The notes under the pieces are model-generated. The model worked only from the letters and a program-made list of their open reading frames with translations, did not search any database and was not told where the DNA came from. Positions 15,626 to 25,547 of a DNA stretch of 64,000 nucleotides are shown here, piece by piece; within the stretch, counting starts at the first letter, position 1; each line of letters starts with the position of its first letter. The DNA comes from Bacteroidales bacterium (GTDB lineage Bacteria > Bacteroidota > Bacteroidia > Bacteroidales > JAADGE01): NCBI GenBank assembly GCA_021648725.1, contig JAKISF010000001.1:174553-238552 (forward strand), written 5' to 3'. A program made the position numbers and the translations under genes.

Positions 15626-17017
15626 ATGAATAAGATTAAGCCTAAATATTTAATTTTTATCGCATTATTTATCGGGATTCTGACTCCGGCTGTATTCACA
15701 GACGGAATGTTTATGGACGGAGCAATTTATTCTGTTATTTCACGGAATTTGGCAGAAGGGAAGGGAACATTTTGGCAAATGTATTTCTCTGACACATTAA
15801 TGACAAACTTTAAAGGGCATCCACCTCTTGCATTGTATTTAAATTCAATAGGTTTTCAGCTTTTTGGTGACAGTATTTTTGTAGAAAGATTTTATTCTTT
15901 ATTAACCGGGTTTTTTGCAATCCTTGCTATTGTATTAATACAGAAGGAATTCTCAAAGAAGAAAGTAAATAATGTTACAATTATCAGTCTTTTTGTATGG
16001 TTGTCTTTCCCGTTAGTAAGCTGGACTTATGCAAATAATATGTTAGAAAATACGATGACTGTTTTTATTTTGTTTTCAGCATTTTTTCTTATAAAAAGTT
16101 TTGAGAAGAATAGGATAAAAATGATTTTTCTTTCCGGAGTTTTTCTTTTTGCCGCTTTTTTGAGCAAAGGATTTCCTGCATTATTTATTTGGGCAATGAT
16201 TTTCTTTTATTGGGCTGTTTTCAAAAGGATTACTTTTAAAAGAATGTTTGTCGACTCTATTTTGTTGATATTGTTTACCATTTTACCTGTGTTTTTTATG
16301 TTTGTTTTTTCTGAAGAAGCAAAAAATAGTTTGTTCCAATATTTTAACGAACAAGTAATCGGAAGCATTCAAAATGCAAGAACCGTAAACAGTAGATTCT
16401 TTATACTGGGAAGTATGTTAAAAGAAATGATTGTACCGGTTGTTTTAATAACAAGTTTGTTAATTATTTCAAAAATTAAAAAGATAAAAATTAAGATTAA
16501 TAAATTAGTCTTAAAAAATAGTCTTTTCTTTTTTCTGATTGCTCTGTCAGCTATTCTTCCGATTATGATAAGTTTAAAACAACGGAATTTCTATATTGTT
16601 CCGGCTTTACCTTTTTTAGCATTATCAATCGGTTATTTTTTGGAAAATTTAATAACTATTTATCCGAATTTTGTTTCATTTTTTAAGAAAAGATTCTTTT
16701 TACCTTTTTCTTACGGATTGTTAGTTGTAAGTATTGTTATGGTTTTTATATTTGCAGGCAAACCGGGTAGAGATTTTGAGGTTTTACACGATGTTTATAA
16801 AATTGTTAAGGTTGTTCCTGAACATGAAAATATTTTGATTTGCAAAGAAACATATTCAAATTGGTCTTTACATGCTTATTTGCAAAGATACGGGAAAATA
16901 AGTATTTCAAATAAAACAGAAAGTGATTACTTTTTAAGTGAAAAACACTGTTTATCTGATTCTGCTTTTCAAAAAATTGATATTGACTTGCAAAGATTTA
17001 CGCTTTATAAAAAGTAA
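15626..17017 (+). CDS. GT39/ArnT-type membrane glycosyltransferase
   Basis: This roughly 463-residue protein with 10 or more membrane helices matches the PMT/ArnT (GT39, GT-C fold) group. These enzymes move a sugar from a polyprenyl-phosphate donor to an acceptor on the outer side of the inner membrane. The first loop holds the family-typical acidic pair (FTDGMFMDGAIYSVISRNL), and GHPPLALYL follows in the expected place. I start at the ATG at 15626; in-frame ATGs at 15575 and 15584 would overlap arsC. The polyprenol-phosphate sugar synthase two genes downstream could make its donor, a convincing functional link. Confidence 0.8.
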   Translation: MNKIKPKYLIFIALFIGILTPAVFTDGMFMDGAIYSVISRNLAEGKGTFWQMYFSDTLMTNFKGHPPLALYLNSIGFQLFGDSIFVERFYSLLTGFFAILAIVLIQKEFSKKKVNNVTIISLFVWLSFPLVSWTYANNMLENTMTVFILFSAFFLIKSFEKNRIKMIFLSGVFLFAAFLSKGFPALFIWAMIFFYWAVFKRITFKRMFVDSILLILFTILPVFFMFVFSEEAKNSLFQYFNEQVIGSIQNARTVNSRFFILGSMLKEMIVPVVLITSLLIISKIKKIKIKINKLVLKNSLFFFLIALSAILPIMISLKQRNFYIVPALPFLALSIGYFLENLITIYPNFVSFFKKRFFLPFSYGLLVVSIVMVFIFAGKPGRDFEVLHDVYKIVKVVPEHENILICKETYSNWSLHAYLQRYGKISISNKTESDYFLSEKHCLSDSAFQKIDIDLQRFTLYKK

Positions 17018-17020
17018 TAA

Positions 17021-18037
17021 GTGGAAAAAATAAAAATAGCCATTGTAATACTTAACTGGAACGGTAAAAAATATTTAGAAAAGTTTTTACCTTCTGTTGT
17101 AAAATATTCACAAGGTGAAGATATCACTATTATTGTTGCAGATAACGGTTCAACAGACAATTCAGTTTCTTTTGTGCAAAATTCATATTCGGAAATTCAA
17201 TTAATTTTGTTTGATAAGAATTACGGATTTACCGGTGGTTATAATAAAGCTTTGGAACAAATTGATGCTGAATATTTTGTATTACTAAACTCAGACCTTG
17301 AAGTTACAAAGAATTGGATAGAGCCGATTATTAAAATGATGGATAATGATGATACGATTGCTGCTGCAATGCCGAAAATCAGATCTTATGAAAAACAATG
17401 CAGTTTTGAATATGCCGGGGCATCAGGCGGTTTTATCGACAAATACGGTTATCCGTTTTGCAGAGGCAGAATAATCGGAACAATTGAAGAAGATACCGGG
17501 CAATATGATAAAACTTCTGAAATTTTTTGGGCAAGCGGTGCGGCAATGTTTGTAAGAGCAAAATTATTTATTGAAACCGGAGGTTTAGATAATGATTTCT
17601 TTGCCCACATGGAAGAAATTGATTTGTGTTGGCGATTAAAAAATAAAGGATATAAAATTATTGTAAATCCCGAAAGTGTTGTTTATCATGTCGGAGGAGG
17701 AACCTTGTCTAATAATAATCCACATAAAATATTTCTGAATTACAGAAATAATTTGTTGTTATTATTGAAAAATTTACCGAAAAGGAAAATATTGCCGATT
17801 ATTTTTTCTCGTTTAATACTTGACGGTTTATCAGGATTTATTTATCTTGTAGGCTTGAAATTTGGTTTCTTTTTTGCGGTAATAAAAGCACATTTCAGTT
17901 TTTACGGTAAAATTAGAGCAACTTTAAAGAAGAGAGAAAAGAATACGAATAAAAAACATAAAGAAATTTATAAACGGAGTATCGTTTTTGATTACTTTAT
18001 AAAAAAGAAAAAAACATTTAATAAATTAGATTTTTAA
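17021..18037 (+). CDS. GT2-family glycosyltransferase
   Basis: This 338-residue GT-A fold glycosyltransferase has the nucleotide-binding opening VILNWNGKKYL, ADNGSTDNS near residue 45, the DxD-like LLNSDLEV near 90, and the late acceptor-site motif EEIDLCWRLKNKGY. This pattern is typical of rhamnosyl- or other O-antigen-type transferases. A hydrophobic segment near residues 270-300 may tether it to the membrane. The start is a GTG 3 bases after the previous stop, so it is translationally linked to the GT39 gene. Sugar and acceptor are unknown, but the operon points to lipid-linked glycan synthesis. Confidence 0.87.
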   Translation: MEKIKIAIVILNWNGKKYLEKFLPSVVKYSQGEDITIIVADNGSTDNSVSFVQNSYSEIQLILFDKNYGFTGGYNKALEQIDAEYFVLLNSDLEVTKNWIEPIIKMMDNDDTIAAAMPKIRSYEKQCSFEYAGASGGFIDKYGYPFCRGRIIGTIEEDTGQYDKTSEIFWASGAAMFVRAKLFIETGGLDNDFFAHMEEIDLCWRLKNKGYKIIVNPESVVYHVGGGTLSNNNPHKIFLNYRNNLLLLLKNLPKRKILPIIFSRLILDGLSGFIYLVGLKFGFFFAVIKAHFSFYGKIRATLKKREKNTNKKHKEIYKRSIVFDYFIKKKKTFNKLDF

Positions 18038-18052
18038 ATTAAACCCTAAATT

Positions 18053-18793
18053 GTGTCTGACAGTATTGTAATAATACCAACCTATAACGAGAAAGAAAAT
18101 ATTGAAAATATTATCAGAAAAGTATTTTCTTTTGAAAAAATATTTCATATTTTAATTGTTGATGACGGTTCGCCTGACGGAACTGCTGATATTGTAAAAG
18201 CTCTACAAAAAGAATTCTCCGACAGGTTATTTATAATTGAAAGAGAAGGAAAACTCGGTTTAGGAACTGCTTATATAACGGCATTTCATTGGGCAATTGA
18301 AAAAGGATATGATTTTATTTTTGAAATGGATGCAGATTTTTCACATCCTCCCCACGATTTACTTAACTTATATGATGCTTGCAAGAATAAAGGATTCGAC
18401 GTAGCAGTCGGTTCAAGATATATTAGAGGCATCAGTGTTGTTAACTGGCCTCTCGGACGTATTTTAATGTCGTATTATGCTTCAATGTATGTCAGAATTA
18501 TTACGGGAATGAAAATAAAAGACACAACAGCCGGTTTTGTTTGTTATAAAAAAGAAGTTCTGGAAAATATTGGTATTGATGACATTAAAATGAAAGGTTA
18601 CGGGTTTCAAATTGAAATGAAATATCGTTCTGTAAAGTTAAGATACAAAGTTACCGAAGTTCCTATTATTTTTACCGACAGAACAGAAGGAAGCTCTAAA
18701 ATGAGCGGAGGAATTTTCAGTGAAGCTCTTTGGGGCGTTTTTAAAATGCGATTAAATTCAGGAAAAATTAAAAAACGAATAAAAACAGATTAA
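18053..18793 (+). CDS. polyprenol monophosphomannose synthase-like GT2
   Basis: This 246-residue protein closely follows the dolichol/polyprenol-phosphate mannose synthase family (DPM1-like, single catalytic domain, no C-terminal membrane part). Motifs are IIPTYNEKENI, VDDGSPDGTAD near 40, EMDADFSHPP near 90-99, GSRYIRG, and the GYGFQIEMKYR acceptor motif. It would transfer a hexose from a nucleotide sugar to polyprenyl phosphate at the cytosolic face. With the GT39-type enzyme upstream it forms a donor-maker and donor-user pair. The start is GTG at 18053, 15 bases after the previous stop. The sugar is probably mannose or glucose, which sequence alone cannot decide. Confidence 0.88.
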   Translation: MSDSIVIIPTYNEKENIENIIRKVFSFEKIFHILIVDDGSPDGTADIVKALQKEFSDRLFIIEREGKLGLGTAYITAFHWAIEKGYDFIFEMDADFSHPPHDLLNLYDACKNKGFDVAVGSRYIRGISVVNWPLGRILMSYYASMYVRIITGMKIKDTTAGFVCYKKEVLENIGIDDIKMKGYGFQIEMKYRSVKLRYKVTEVPIIFTDRTEGSSKMSGGIFSEALWGVFKMRLNSGKIKKRIKTD

Positions 18794-18824
18794 ATTTTAC
18801 TTCCGGCAGTTAAAAATTCAAACA

Positions 18825-21800
18825 TTATATCATCTCCAATTCTTCTAACTTTTGTTTGATATGGATGTACAGGAATTTATTGATTTCAAATATGCCTTTT
18901 GCTTCTTCCGTAACTATTCCGGAACGTTTCAGAAATGAAATTTGTTTTTCCGCAGCAATCTCATCTGTCATCATTACTCTTGCTAATTTAGGGACAGTTA
19001 ATCGTTTATGAAGCATAAATTGAATAAATAATAAATAAATATCATTGTCAAAATCATTTAAAAAATCTTTATTCTCAAATCTCACTGTTTTAATTTGAAG
19101 GATGTTATTTTTATAGTCTTCTATATTTGCTGTCCAAGAAAATAAAGTTGAACCGATATTACCTTTTGTGAGATTAAAATATTTAGCAAATAATTTAGCA
19201 TAATCAGATTGCCTCATATCTTCCTGCATTCTGTTTTTCAACTTAAATTGAATTGAGCCTGAATTATGCCTGAACAAAACGGCATCTTTTAATTGTTTGG
19301 CATTAAACGGTTTACATTCAATAATATTTAAGAACAAATTCTCAATATTTTCTATTTGCTTAATAAGTTTATATGCAAACGAGTTAATATTCAGAATAAA
19401 TAAAAATTTGTGACCGTATTCTTCAATTAAGTTTATAATTTCTTTAATAACATCAAAACCTTCGCTTGATTTTTCCCACCAAAGTTCAATTTCGTCAAAA
19501 ACAATAACACTTCCGGTTTGTATTTTTGTAAATTTATGTTCATACGAACCTTTAGCGTCAAATGCAAGGGCTAATTTTGTTTTAAATGTTTTTATACTTA
19601 CAGAACCTTCAACCGGAGGTTTTATAGTATAAACCGGGGATTTTGGCAAAAATTTATTAATAGCATATTGTGTTAAAAATGTTTTTCCGGAATATTGCTC
19701 TCCCGTAATTAAAATTGCACCGTTGAATGAAGACTTATAACGTTTTATTGCTTTTTCAACTTCTTGCAGTTCTTTTATTCTTCCGGTAAAAAAATCTTTG
19801 TTGTAATTATTTAGTCTTAAGAATAATTGCTGATAATAAAACGGTAATTTATTCAAAACCTCGTTTTTCACAGAAACATTTTCAATAAAATTTAATGATT
19901 TATTTACATTTGATTCTGTTTCAGATTTTCCGTTCAACAATTTTTTCTTAAAAATAATTGCATCGCTGTGCCTGTACCAAATTTGATTAATTTGCTTGCC
20001 TGTTGCAATTTTTGCAGCTTTTAATTTATTTCTTAGTTTTCCTGTTTTTTTCGATTTTGAACTTGAAAATCTTTTAATTGTACCGGATTGCTTAATTAAA
20101 GAATAAACCGTTAATTTATTAGAAATTTCGCTTAAACGCTCATCAATACTTCTGTTAATATTTTGGATTTTTAATTTTGTTTCTTTTTCAAGTTTATCAA
20201 GTTCTTGTATTTTTTCCTTAATAAAAGCAATAATTTTTTTTGCTGAGTTTTCTTCTTTGTTAATAATTTTTCCGTCTGAATCAAAAAAGCTGAAAAGTAT
20301 TATTCTGAGAATATTTCGGCTTGAATTTTCTAAACTTACAATATCCTCAGGAAGTTCTTCCGCCATAGCCAATAGAGGTGTATTAAACTCAGTATGGATA
20401 ATATAATTAATTAATGCGGAAGCAAAAAGTTCTACGGTTTCGAGTTCATTAAATTGATTTTCAATAATGTCGTTAAAAGATTCATTGCTGAGCAATCTTA
20501 CTTTTTCAGGAAATTTATCAGCCAAATATTTTAATTTTTCCAATTTTGAATCAAATATTTGCTTGAAGTTTTTGAATATTTCTTCTTTTGAATCTATTTC
20601 AGAAAATTTTTCAAATACAAATTCTGCCTTTGGGTCTTTTTCAATTTTCTTTATATATGATAACAAATATGATTTTGTATTTTGTATTTTTGATAATACT
20701 TGTGCGGTAATAAATTCTTCAACAGACGCAAGGGATTTTCTTGAAATACGATATAACTTGTTTTCAAAATCGATTAAATTTAATTCTAAATTCCGATGGT
20801 TGTGTAACAATTCTTCATTTCGCAACAAAAATTCTGTGCTGTTTTTCAAGTTTTCTTTCAAATCTTCAATTTTCTTTCTTGAAAAATCTGATTTTATTTT
20901 GCTGTTTGAATTAAAACCGATTAAATCTTCACTAATCTTGTTAATTATTTCTGTTGTTCCGTTTTGAATAAAGTTGTATATGTATGATTCCGACTCAAGC
21001 TTTATTTTATTTATTTCTTCAATTCCGGAGTTTATAGTCAGGATTTCTTTTTGAACTAATTCCTCACTTAAAGTGTTTTCTCTTGCATAAGTTTGAAGTT
21101 TTAGTAGGCTGTTTCTTACCGCCTTAATAAATTTCTGTGTTTCAATAATTATTTGAATTGTAATTGTACCCGTTTTTTCATCTGCCGAATAATGTAAAGA
21201 CAAATAATTGCCGGGTAAATAACCGTCAACTATTTTTTTGTACTTAACTTTATATTGAACCGGTTTTGAACTTCGTTTTAATTGCTGTCTTTTCTTTTTC
21301 TTAAATTGCTTAATTTCTTCGCTGTCGTTTTCATTATATTTCAAATCATCTTCCGAATAAGTGTATATATAAGTTTCAGGAATATTTTGCAAAACTTGCT
21401 CTGTTCCGTTAATAAGTTTTTGATATGAACTTTCGGAACTTTCAACTTCATCTTTAACCGAGGAATAGAGCTTAACAAAGTTCTGAGTTTTTTTCAAAAA
21501 CATATCTGTTGCAGCAACCAACTTCTTCTCAAATACAGAAGCATCATTTTTGAAAAGGTTCTTCAGTTTATCATCTGTTAAAACCTTTGTCTCTTCAATT
21601 ATGCTGTCAGTCAGCCTATTATGTCTTTCAAAAATTAATTTCTTTTGTTCTTCAAAAACATCATTATTTAAAGTTGTAAGTTTTTTGCTTAATAATGCAA
21701 CTTTCTCACTTGCAATCGGATTTTCAGGCAACAGCAGTTTTTTTTGTGCCTTATTATTGTTTAATAAGTCAATTCCTGTATTTTCTTTTTCTCTTTTTAT

Positions 21801-23993
21801 GCCTATATTTTGGTCTTTAAATTGTGATGATGCTTTAATTAATACCACAGTTCCTATGTCAAGCATCAACTTATTTGTTTGCTCTACAAATTCTTTCTCT
21901 TTGCCTTCTTTTACTTCGGGCATTCCGAGTATAATTAAGTCAGTTTTTAAAGATTCCGTTCTTATTAGTTCATAAAAAGACTTTTGTTCAATTTGATTAT
22001 TAATTATTTTTATTTCAGCTTCAATTCTCATATTGCTGAGAACCTGCTCGGCATGCTTTCTTATTTTTGCCGCCTTTTCATTAATCGGATTTCCGACCAA
22101 TAAGCGAAGTTTTGCACCTGCCCAATCTTCCGAAGCCCATAAAAATTTAACCAAATTCAACGCTAAATTTCCGTTATTTCCTGAGCCTCTCCACCAAATA
22201 TCAATGGTTTTATGGTTTCCGTACCCGTATCTTTTATCATAATCTACAAGCAAAATATTTACATCAAGTTCTTGAATTCGACTAATCATTTGAGAAAACC
22301 GAACAGGGTTTTTACTTTGCCTCATCCAGCCCATTAACACGGTATTCGGCTCAATACCTGAGAATCCGTAAGTACTTATAATTGTTTCTATTCCGGAATA
22401 AATATCACTGCAGGTTTGTCTTCTGGTAAAAATTCCTTTTCCTTCAATTTCGTCATCAAACTGTGCTTGTAAATGTTTAGGGAAAAGATACTTTTTATTT
22501 TCAGATTCATGCAAATCAAAATTTGAAAGTAAACCGTATTTTCCTACTAAATTTTTTCCGAATTCCATTAAATACGGTCTTTGCCCTTTTCCGCCGCTGA
22601 AAAGAATTATATTCGGTTGCCAATTTCTGTATTCTAAAGTTTTTTTATCTAAACTGTGTAATGCTTTTCTTACAACTGATAACCATACCGATTGCCAAAC
22701 ATCTCCGGATTCTGATTTTAATTGTTTTCGGTTAAGCCATGCAAACAAGCCGAACATAATTACTAATGATGCAATCATTGAAAGCATACCGAGTTGTGCC
22801 ATTACTGCAAAACTTGCAATAAATCCGATTAGTCCGATAACACCTTTTACTTTAAAGCTGGGGCGGAAATCTGTGCTTGCCCAATTTTCTAAGAAGAAAG
22901 CTAAATTTATAAAACCGTAAGAAGCCAAATAAAACATTGAAACAACACCTGCAATTACATTCAAATCTCCTATAAGTATTCCTCCCTCTGCAATTAAAAA
23001 TATGAATATCAGGGCATTACGTGGCTCGTTTGATGCCCCGTAACCTTTTGCAAATATTTTGGGTGTTATTTTATCTTTTGAAATTGCCTGCAAAATTCTG
23101 GGACCTCCGAGAATACCTCCTAATGCTGATGAAAGAGTTGCTCCCCAAATTCCGGCAAGGACAAGAGGAGAAAAATATGCAATTTTTAATAAGAAATTGT
23201 AATCGTTCATCAATAAATCGCTGTTTACAAAAACGGCAAATGAAACAGCAAGTAAAATATAAATTACAAATCCGACTATTATTGCAGACATTGTACCGAC
23301 CGGTATTCCTTTTTTAGGATCTTTTAAATCGCCCGACATGGCAACACCTGCGGTAAAACCTGTTACTGCCGGAAAGAATACACCGAAAACAACTTGCATA
23401 CTGACACCGTCTTTTGGCGGAGAGAAAGAGATTGAATCGGGAGCAAATTCTGTTTTCGTAAAAAAACCTATTGCAATTGAGATTAAAGAAAGTGCTATTG
23501 CACCGAGAATAAAATATTGAGATTTTATTGCTAATGATGTGCTGATAAATGCAATTGTAACAAGCAAAAGTAGTGAAGCGGAAGCAATAATTCGTAAACT
23601 GTTTGTATCTTCAGGATTTAAATTTAAAAATTTGCTGACTTCTTTTACGGCTAATAAACTTTCGGCAAAACCTACAAGGTATAAAGATATTCCGAGAGCA
23701 GTACCGATAAACAGTGCAATACCGATTGCTCCGCCCATCGGAAAGCCAAGGCTTCTGGATAAAATATAATAAATTCCCCCGGTTTTAATTTTTTTATCTG
23801 TTGCAACAGAGGATATACTGAGTCCTGTTGTTAAAGAAATTACATGCGAGATTACTATAATAATTAATGCCGTAATTAAACCTGCATTTCCGACAACCCA
23901 GCCGAGTCGCATATACATAATAACTCCGAGAATTGTTAATACGGAAGGGGTAAATACGCCTGCGAATGCACCGAATTTTTTTGGTTTACTCAT
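18825..23993 (-). CDS. SLC12-type cation-chloride cotransporter fused to helical region and C-terminal AAA-type ATPase
   Basis: This 1722-residue protein is one uninterrupted frame. Residues 1-425 form an APC-superfamily transporter like eukaryotic NKCC/KCC (start GVFTPSVLTILGVIMYMRLG, about 12 helices). Residues 440-735 match the soluble C-terminal domain of the same family (IDIWWRGSGNNG, then a universal-stress-like fold with LIILGMPEV). Residues about 760-1380 are long charged helices, likely coiled coil. Then comes a P-loop ATPase: Walker A GEQYSGKT near 1430, Walker B VIVFDEIELWW near 1498, a sensor-like LFILNINS, and a winged-helix-like tail (LTVPKLARVMMTDEIAAEKQISFLKRSG). The usual bacterial homologues end after the transporter domain. 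Substrates are probably Na+/K+/Cl- or amino acids; the ATPase might gate or remodel the transporter. No frameshift or internal start is obvious. Confidence 0.85.
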   Translation of the reverse strand: MSKPKKFGAFAGVFTPSVLTILGVIMYMRLGWVVGNAGLITALIIIVISHVISLTTGLSISSVATDKKIKTGGIYYILSRSLGFPMGGAIGIALFIGTALGISLYLVGFAESLLAVKEVSKFLNLNPEDTNSLRIIASASLLLLVTIAFISTSLAIKSQYFILGAIALSLISIAIGFFTKTEFAPDSISFSPPKDGVSMQVVFGVFFPAVTGFTAGVAMSGDLKDPKKGIPVGTMSAIIVGFVIYILLAVSFAVFVNSDLLMNDYNFLLKIAYFSPLVLAGIWGATLSSALGGILGGPRILQAISKDKITPKIFAKGYGASNEPRNALIFIFLIAEGGILIGDLNVIAGVVSMFYLASYGFINLAFFLENWASTDFRPSFKVKGVIGLIGFIASFAVMAQLGMLSMIASLVIMFGLFAWLNRKQLKSESGDVWQSVWLSVVRKALHSLDKKTLEYRNWQPNIILFSGGKGQRPYLMEFGKNLVGKYGLLSNFDLHESENKKYLFPKHLQAQFDDEIEGKGIFTRRQTCSDIYSGIETIISTYGFSGIEPNTVLMGWMRQSKNPVRFSQMISRIQELDVNILLVDYDKRYGYGNHKTIDIWWRGSGNNGNLALNLVKFLWASEDWAGAKLRLLVGNPINEKAAKIRKHAEQVLSNMRIEAEIKIINNQIEQKSFYELIRTESLKTDLIILGMPEVKEGKEKEFVEQTNKLMLDIGTVVLIKASSQFKDQNIGIKREKENTGIDLLNNNKAQKKLLLPENPIASEKVALLSKKLTTLNNDVFEEQKKLIFERHNRLTDSIIEETKVLTDDKLKNLFKNDASVFEKKLVAATDMFLKKTQNFVKLYSSVKDEVESSESSYQKLINGTEQVLQNIPETYIYTYSEDDLKYNENDSEEIKQFKKKKRQQLKRSSKPVQYKVKYKKIVDGYLPGNYLSLHYSADEKTGTITIQIIIETQKFIKAVRNSLLKLQTYARENTLSEELVQKEILTINSGIEEINKIKLESESYIYNFIQNGTTEIINKISEDLIGFNSNSKIKSDFSRKKIEDLKENLKNSTEFLLRNEELLHNHRNLELNLIDFENKLYRISRKSLASVEEFITAQVLSKIQNTKSYLLSYIKKIEKDPKAEFVFEKFSEIDSKEEIFKNFKQIFDSKLEKLKYLADKFPEKVRLLSNESFNDIIENQFNELETVELFASALINYIIHTEFNTPLLAMAEELPEDIVSLENSSRNILRIILFSFFDSDGKIINKEENSAKKIIAFIKEKIQELDKLEKETKLKIQNINRSIDERLSEISNKLTVYSLIKQSGTIKRFSSSKSKKTGKLRNKLKAAKIATGKQINQIWYRHSDAIIFKKKLLNGKSETESNVNKSLNFIENVSVKNEVLNKLPFYYQQLFLRLNNYNKDFFTGRIKELQEVEKAIKRYKSSFNGAILITGEQYSGKTFLTQYAINKFLPKSPVYTIKPPVEGSVSIKTFKTKLALAFDAKGSYEHKFTKIQTGSVIVFDEIELWWEKSSEGFDVIKEIINLIEEYGHKFLFILNINSFAYKLIKQIENIENLFLNIIECKPFNAKQLKDAVLFRHNSGSIQFKLKNRMQEDMRQSDYAKLFAKYFNLTKGNIGSTLFSWTANIEDYKNNILQIKTVRFENKDFLNDFDNDIYLLFIQFMLHKRLTVPKLARVMMTDEIAAEKQISFLKRSGIVTEEAKGIFEINKFLYIHIKQKLEELEMI

Positions 23994-24087
23994 AAGTTTT
24001 CAAAAAATCAATTCTGTATGCAATTATACAAATTTTAAATTAATTTATTGAGTTTTAAGTTATTATTATTGATGTAAAACAAGAGTA

Positions 24088-24711
24088 CTATTCAATTTTA
24101 TATATTTTCAGTTTGCCGTCGCAACATGAAAAATTAATGATATATATTTCATTTTTTCCGTCTTTATTAATATCAGTTTCAAATATTTTTATATTATTCA
24201 TATTATTAAAGAGGACGGTTCCGCTTTTGTATATTAGTTTAACGCTGTTATTTCCGGTATCATTGCATCTTGTACCTTGCTGAATAACTTCTGCTTTTAC
24301 ATTATTAAAAATATATTCAGTTGTATCAAAAATTTCTTTTGCATCCATATACCCTGAGTCGTTTTCAAAATACATAACATTAGTTCTGTATCCGATTGTT
24401 TTTAACGTGTCTGTATATCTTTTTAAGACATTTTCCTTCTTTTTAACAATAACAGAATCAGAAAATATGTAAATCCGGTTTGCAAGTCTTTTTTTAATCG
24501 GAAAATGTAAAATTATGGCATTTTCTTCTTTATATATTTGCCAATTCCTGAATAAATCAGCACGAAACATAATTCCTCCGGGTAATTTGTTGTCAAATAT
24601 TAGTTCTGCCTTATTATCAGACTTATTAATTAATTCAAATTTTTCTTCATCAGATTGTGCATTTGAAAGTACAGAAAACGGGATGAGAAGAAATACAATA
24701 TAATACTTCAT
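24088..24711 (-). CDS. secreted protein with C-terminal FG-GAP/EF-like repeat, function unknown
   Basis: This protein of about 207 residues has a signal peptide (MKYYIVFLLIPFSVLSNAQS). The body is beta-rich without a family I recognise. The last 30 residues read FETDINKDGKNEIYIINFSCC, an Asp-rich calcium-binding-like loop of the FG-GAP/VCBS type, often seen in single copies at the end of Bacteroidota secreted proteins. An in-frame ATG two codons earlier (24717) is equally possible. It lies between the transporter-ATPase and the porin-like protein, all on the minus strand, but a terminator separates it from the latter. Function not predicted. Confidence 0.68.
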   Translation of the reverse strand: MKYYIVFLLIPFSVLSNAQSDEEKFELINKSDNKAELIFDNKLPGGIMFRADLFRNWQIYKEENAIILHFPIKKRLANRIYIFSDSVIVKKKENVLKRYTDTLKTIGYRTNVMYFENDSGYMDAKEIFDTTEYIFNNVKAEVIQQGTRCNDTGNNSVKLIYKSGTVLFNNMNNIKIFETDINKDGKNEIYIINFSCCDGKLKIYKIE

Positions 24712-24750
24712 AATCATTTTTTTATAAAGATACCGGAAAAATCAAGAATA

Positions 24751-24783
24751 AAAAAACGCTTCCGAAATGTGAAAGCGTTTTTT
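24751..24783 (-). terminator. Rho-independent terminator after the beta-barrel gene
   Basis: An 11-base stem AAAAAACGCTT (24751-24761) pairs with AAGCGTTTTTT (24773-24783). It lies just past the stop of the minus-strand outer membrane protein gene (24800) and before the next gene's start. Confidence 0.8.
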
Positions 24784-24799
24784 ATTAATCTTCTAAATA

Positions 24800-25510
24800 C
24801 TATAAATCTATATAAAACCCGAAACTGAAAGCAACGTTTTTATGCTTTAATGTAAGATCTTGAATAATGTCAGGGGTTTCAACTTTATTGTCTAACCAGC
24901 CGTCTAACAGTCCGTTATTATATTGAATTGTTAACGACAAATGCAAGTTATCCTCAATATTATAAACAACACCTGCACCTGCGGTTAAATAGAAATCAAT
25001 AAATGTTAACGATTTAAAAGGTTTATAGTCAGTAACATTAAAATTAGGGTCATTCGGATGTTGTAAATCTGTAACTTGTCTCGTCGAAGACAATTTTATT
25101 GCAGGTGCTACACCGAAATTAATTAATGCTTGAAAATCACCTCCTACGTCAAATTGTCCGTTAAAATTTAAAGGTAAATATAGGTTTTGATATTTAATAT
25201 TATTTTCAACGCTGATAATCGGAGTAGGGTTAAATTCATCATTTTTTTGAGTTAATCCGAATTTCTCCCAAGAAAATATACCCGAAATATCAACATTAAA
25301 ATTATCGGAAAATTTATAACGAACAGAGGGTCCGAATCCTATTCCCATTTTTGCTCCGTCGGTATCATAAGAATTGACAGAGTCATTATCAGTTACTGTT
25401 GTCCAGTTAATTACAGGTATTGCTCTTAGTCCGAATGACAATCCTTTTTGTGCATTTGCACTTGAGAAAGCAAAAACAGCAAGCACAAATAAAAATAATA
25501 GTTTTTTCAT
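24800..25510 (-). CDS. outer-membrane beta-barrel protein (PorT-like)
   Basis: This 236-residue protein has a clean signal peptide (MKKLLFLFVLAVFAFSSANAQK). An alternating beta-strand pattern follows, typical of the eight-stranded outer_membrane_beta-barrel/PorT family in Bacteroidota, including GIGFGPSVRYKFSDNFNVDISG and a final aromatic-ended strand (VAFSFGFYIDL). These barrels are usually structural or accessory proteins of the outer membrane. The specific role is unknown. It has its own -7 element (25548-25555) and a terminator, so it is probably monocistronic. Confidence 0.82.
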   Translation of the reverse strand: MKKLLFLFVLAVFAFSSANAQKGLSFGLRAIPVINWTTVTDNDSVNSYDTDGAKMGIGFGPSVRYKFSDNFNVDISGIFSWEKFGLTQKNDEFNPTPIISVENNIKYQNLYLPLNFNGQFDVGGDFQALINFGVAPAIKLSSTRQVTDLQHPNDPNFNVTDYKPFKSLTFIDFYLTAGAGVVYNIEDNLHLSLTIQYNNGLLDGWLDNKVETPDIIQDLTLKHKNVAFSFGFYIDL

Positions 25511-25547
25511 ATTTTTAAAATTTAGAATTTTATAAAAAGTTAATTAG

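Noticed and set aside
20467..20967. 166-codon plus-strand frame inside the transporter-ATPase
   Set aside because: It is an antisense shadow over the helical stalk; its Phe/Ser/Asn-rich composition mirrors Lys/Glu/Leu codons on the real strand.
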